Source: an uncultured Lachnospiraceae bacterium (GTDB taxonomy: Bacteria > Bacillota > Clostridia > Lachnospirales > Lachnospiraceae). From it: a DNA stretch of 7,516 nucleotides. Shown here one piece after another: positions 5,946 through 7,516 of this stretch (positions are counted from its first letter, which is position 1; each line of letters opens with the position of its first letter). Location of the stretch: positions 1 through 7,516 of the forward strand of contig CADCQV010000161.1 of the NCBI GenBank assembly GCA_902803625.1. The letters run 5' to 3'. Under the pieces are notes generated by a model. It was not told where the DNA came from. It was given only the letters and a program-made list of their open reading frames with translations, and searched no databases. Position numbers and translations under genes: made by a program.

Positions 5946-6740
5946 TCAAAGACTGCGTGATATTTCAAGGCATTTTTCCATACATTCTATGACCGCACTT
6001 CTGAAGCCCCTTTCCTCCAGGACCCGCACGGCCTGTATGGTGGTTCCCGCAGGAGAGCAGACCATATCCTTTAGTTCTCCGGGGTGCATACCTGTTTCGA
6101 GTACCATCTTCGCGCTTCCGAGGACCGCCTGCGCAGCAAAGGTATATGCCTTGTCCCTCGGCATCCCTCCGGCTACGGCCGCATCCGCCATTGCTTCAAT
6201 AAACATAAAAACATAGGCGGGAGAGGAACCGCTGACTGCTGTTACCACATCCATAAGGTTTTCTGGTATCACCTCGGTCTTTGCAAAGCCGCTGCATAGC
6301 TCCCTGACCGTATCAAGCTCCTTTTCCGTGACCTTATCATTGGCGCAGAGACCTATCATCCCCTCCTTCACAAGAGCGGGAGTGTTCGGCATCATGCGGA
6401 TCACCTTAAGCTTCCTTCCGAATTTCTCCTCTGTCCAGGAGAGGGTCTTTCCCGGGGCTATGGTTATTATAATGACATCGTCCCGGACGGCATCCTTTAT
6501 CCCGCTTATGACCTCTTCATAGAACTGGGGCTTTACCGACAGGATAAGGATATCCGCCTTTTCTGCAGCTTCTTTATTATCCGTTGTTGTTGAGATCCCA
6601 AGCACTTCTTTCCTGTTTTTAAGAAGTACCTCCGATCTGTCCGCCCCTGTAAGGTCGGCTGCCTTTGCAATGCCGGAATCCAGGATACCCTGCATCATAG
6701 CAGTGCCCATATTTCCGCATCCGATAAAAGATATATGCAT
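5946..6740 (-). CDS. proC: Pyrroline-5-carboxylate reductase
   Basis: ProC performs the last step of proline synthesis, reducing 1-pyrroline-5-carboxylate with NAD(P)H in the cytoplasm. The 264 residues match the family length. The N-terminal Rossmann fold opens with ISFIGCGNMGTAMMQGIL (the GxGxxG-type nucleotide loop), followed by ILILSVKPQ and the RMMPNTPALVKEGM substrate-side segment. The C-terminal helical dimerisation domain has AVSGSSPAYVFMFIEAMADAAVAGGMPRDKA and the ProC signature CSPAGTTIQAVRVLEERGFRSAVIEC. The ATG at 6740 is preceded by GGAGG with a short 5-base spacer and gives the standard MHISFIG start. No proA or proB lies in the window. tRNA-Thr follows in the same direction but has its own promoter. 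Confidence 0.97.
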   Translation of the reverse strand: MHISFIGCGNMGTAMMQGILDSGIAKAADLTGADRSEVLLKNRKEVLGISTTTDNKEAAEKADILILSVKPQFYEEVISGIKDAVRDDVIIITIAPGKTLSWTEEKFGRKLKVIRMMPNTPALVKEGMIGLCANDKVTEKELDTVRELCSGFAKTEVIPENLMDVVTAVSGSSPAYVFMFIEAMADAAVAGGMPRDKAYTFAAQAVLGSAKMVLETGMHPGELKDMVCSPAGTTIQAVRVLEERGFRSAVIECMEKCLEISRSL

Positions 6741-6757
6741 TTTTTCCTCCGATAAAG

Positions 6758-6787
6758 ATGATATGATACAAACGCCAAAAGTCTAAA
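6758..6787 (-). promoter_or_regulatory. Possible proC promoter overlapping the long inverted repeat
   Basis: On the minus strand TTTAGA (6782–6787) and TATCAT (6758–6763) are 18 bases apart, matching the sigma-A consensus at 4 and 5 of 6 positions. A second TATCAT overlaps it at 6763–6768. The −35 lies inside the right-hand arm of the long inverted repeat, so hairpin or protein binding there could affect initiation. The leader would be very short. This is a weak prediction. Confidence 0.35.
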
Positions 6788-6829
6788 TGGCGTTTGAACT
6801 TGTTCAAAAAGCCATTTGACTTTGGGCGT
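6772..6829. repeat. Long nested inverted repeat between the P-type ATPase gene and proC
   Basis: The outer arms are 6772–6791 and 6811–6829, beginning ACGCC and ending GGCGT. They pair with only one mismatch and one single-base bulge. Inside, TTTGAAC (6793–6799) and GTTCAAA (6802–6808) form a second perfect dyad around a 2-base centre. The 58-base element would fold into one long hairpin in RNA or a cruciform in DNA. On the minus strand the flank is TTTGTATC, not a clean T-run, so it is a poor classical terminator for the ATPase gene. It may be a copy of a dispersed palindromic repeat, or a regulatory hairpin. Confidence 0.75.
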
Positions 6830-6860
6830 CCGAATCATGTTATAGAGAAACGGTACGCCC
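6824..6860 (-). promoter_or_regulatory. Second hairpin competing with the long inverted repeat
   Basis: GGGCGTCCG at 6824–6832 can pair with 6851–6860 (CGG, one bulged T, ACGCCC), giving nine base pairs around an 18-base loop. The stem starts 10 bases after the ATPase stop codon. The 6824–6829 strand is also part of the outer arm of the long inverted repeat, so the two structures exclude each other in a minus-strand transcript. The pairing is visible. A regulatory role is only inferred. Confidence 0.45.
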
Positions 6861-6870
6861 GCTGGTTTCA

Positions 6871-7516
6871 TTATAGCATACATCTCATGGCGTTCAATAC
6901 CGCAAGGACCATCACACCCACGTCAGCAAAAACAGCGGTCCACATATTTGCAAAGCCAAGGGCTCCGAGTATCAGGCATATTACCTTCACGCCTATGGCA
7001 AAGCAGATATTCTGCCGGACGATACCAAGGGTCTTTTTTGATATGGCTATTGCTGTATTGATCTTTAACGGATCGTCATCCATCAGCACTATATCAGCAG
7101 CCTCTATTGCTGCATCGGAGCCGAGGGCTCCCATGGCTATCCCTACATCCGCCCTTGAAAGAACGGGAGCATCGTTTATCCCGTCACCAACGAAGGCCAC
7201 CCGGTCTTCCTCTCTTTGCTTCTCATTTATAAGCTCCTCTATTTTTGATACCTTGTCCCCGGGAAGAAGACCGCTATAGATCCTGTCGATCTTTAATGCC
7301 GCTGCCACCTCTCCCGCGGTGCTCTGCCTGTCCCCGGTAAGCATCACGGTTTCCCTTACGCCGGCCTTTTTAAGAGCCTGAACGGCTTCCGCGCTGTGGG
7401 GCTTTATCACGTCAGATATAAGCACGTGGCCTGCATATACTCCGTCGATCGCAATATGGACGATGGTTCCTGTGTGGCCGTGGCAGCTTTTGCATTCCGG
7501 GATGACACCTCCCTTA
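6871..7516 (-). CDS. Heavy-metal P1B-type ATPase (Zn/Cd/Pb exporter type), 5' part outside the window
   Basis: The C-terminal 214 residues of a CadA/ZntA-like transporter are visible; the frame stays open to the window edge. P1B ATPases pump metal ions across the cytoplasmic membrane using ATP. Visible parts in order are the end of the nucleotide-binding domain (GTIVHIAIDGVYAGHVLISDVIKP), the P-domain with MLTGDR and the hinge VGDGINDAPVLSRADVGIAMG, and two last membrane helices around NICFAIGVKVICLILGALG and MWTAVFADVGVMVLAVLNAM. The Lys in GVKVI and the Asp in FADVG match the residues that define zinc/cadmium/lead specificity in ZntA, so export of those ions is the best guess. The first visible residues include a Cys/His cluster, ECKSCHGH. 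The phosphorylated Asp (DKTGT) and CPx motif lie upstream. proC follows after 130 bases. Confidence 0.93.
   Translation of the reverse strand, partial: KGGVIPECKSCHGHTGTIVHIAIDGVYAGHVLISDVIKPHSAEAVQALKKAGVRETVMLTGDRQSTAGEVAAALKIDRIYSGLLPGDKVSKIEELINEKQREEDRVAFVGDGINDAPVLSRADVGIAMGALGSDAAIEAADIVLMDDDPLKINTAIAISKKTLGIVRQNICFAIGVKVICLILGALGFANMWTAVFADVGVMVLAVLNAMRCML

Noticed and set aside
6794..7279. A 161-codon plus-strand reading frame opposite the P-type ATPase.
   Set aside because: Its translation is Ser/Thr/Ala/Pro-rich without any motif, starts inside the inverted repeat and mirrors the conserved ATPase frame.

Overview
The window looks like chromosome from a Gram-positive clostridium, most likely of the Lachnospiraceae type. 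Three things suggest this. The cysS–mrnC–rlmB–sigH gene order is characteristic of Bacillota. Start sites have AGGAG-type ribosome binding sites and TTG is used as a start codon. AGA/AGG and ATA codons are frequent. The family-level call is an inference from gene content and codon use; no marker here settles it.

Left part, plus strand (1–2892): a tightly packed housekeeping operon. It holds the 3' five-sixths of cysS (cysteinyl-tRNA synthetase), mrnC (Mini-ribonuclease III, 23S rRNA maturation), rlmB (23S rRNA 2'-O-methyltransferase of the TrmH/SPOUT family) and a SigH-like sigma factor. Every gene overlaps the next (19, 4 and 4 bases), so the four are surely co-transcribed and probably translationally coupled. 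The B. subtilis gene yacP, which lies between rlmB and sigH there, is absent.

Middle part, minus strand (2904–5716): a four-gene operon read toward the sigma factor and ending only 11 bases from it. In order of transcription it holds a barstar-domain/HAD-hydrolase fusion, larB, a short larC and an ArsR/SmtB-family metal-type repressor. Junctions are an ATGA overlap, a 4-base gap with a strong ribosome binding site and a TTG start, and another ATGA overlap. LarB and LarC belong to the nickel-pincer nucleotide (NPN) cofactor pathway known from lactate racemase. Here LarC ends after its N-terminal (LarC1) part. The CTP-binding C-terminal domain is missing and arsR stands in its place. Neither larA nor larE is in the window. 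This operon is the most unusual part of the window.

Right part, minus strand (5781–7516): the 3' part of a Zn/Cd/Pb-type P1B ATPase, then proC (pyrroline-5-carboxylate reductase), then tRNA-Thr(GGT) with its own well-formed promoter and an intrinsic terminator. The 130-base gap between the ATPase and proC contains a long nested inverted repeat, plus a second hairpin that competes with it for one strand. It could be an attenuator-like structure or a small palindromic repeat.

No integrase, transposase, CRISPR array or rRNA gene is visible. No gene-free stretch reaches 300 bases; the two real intergenic regions are 5717–5826 and 6741–6870.
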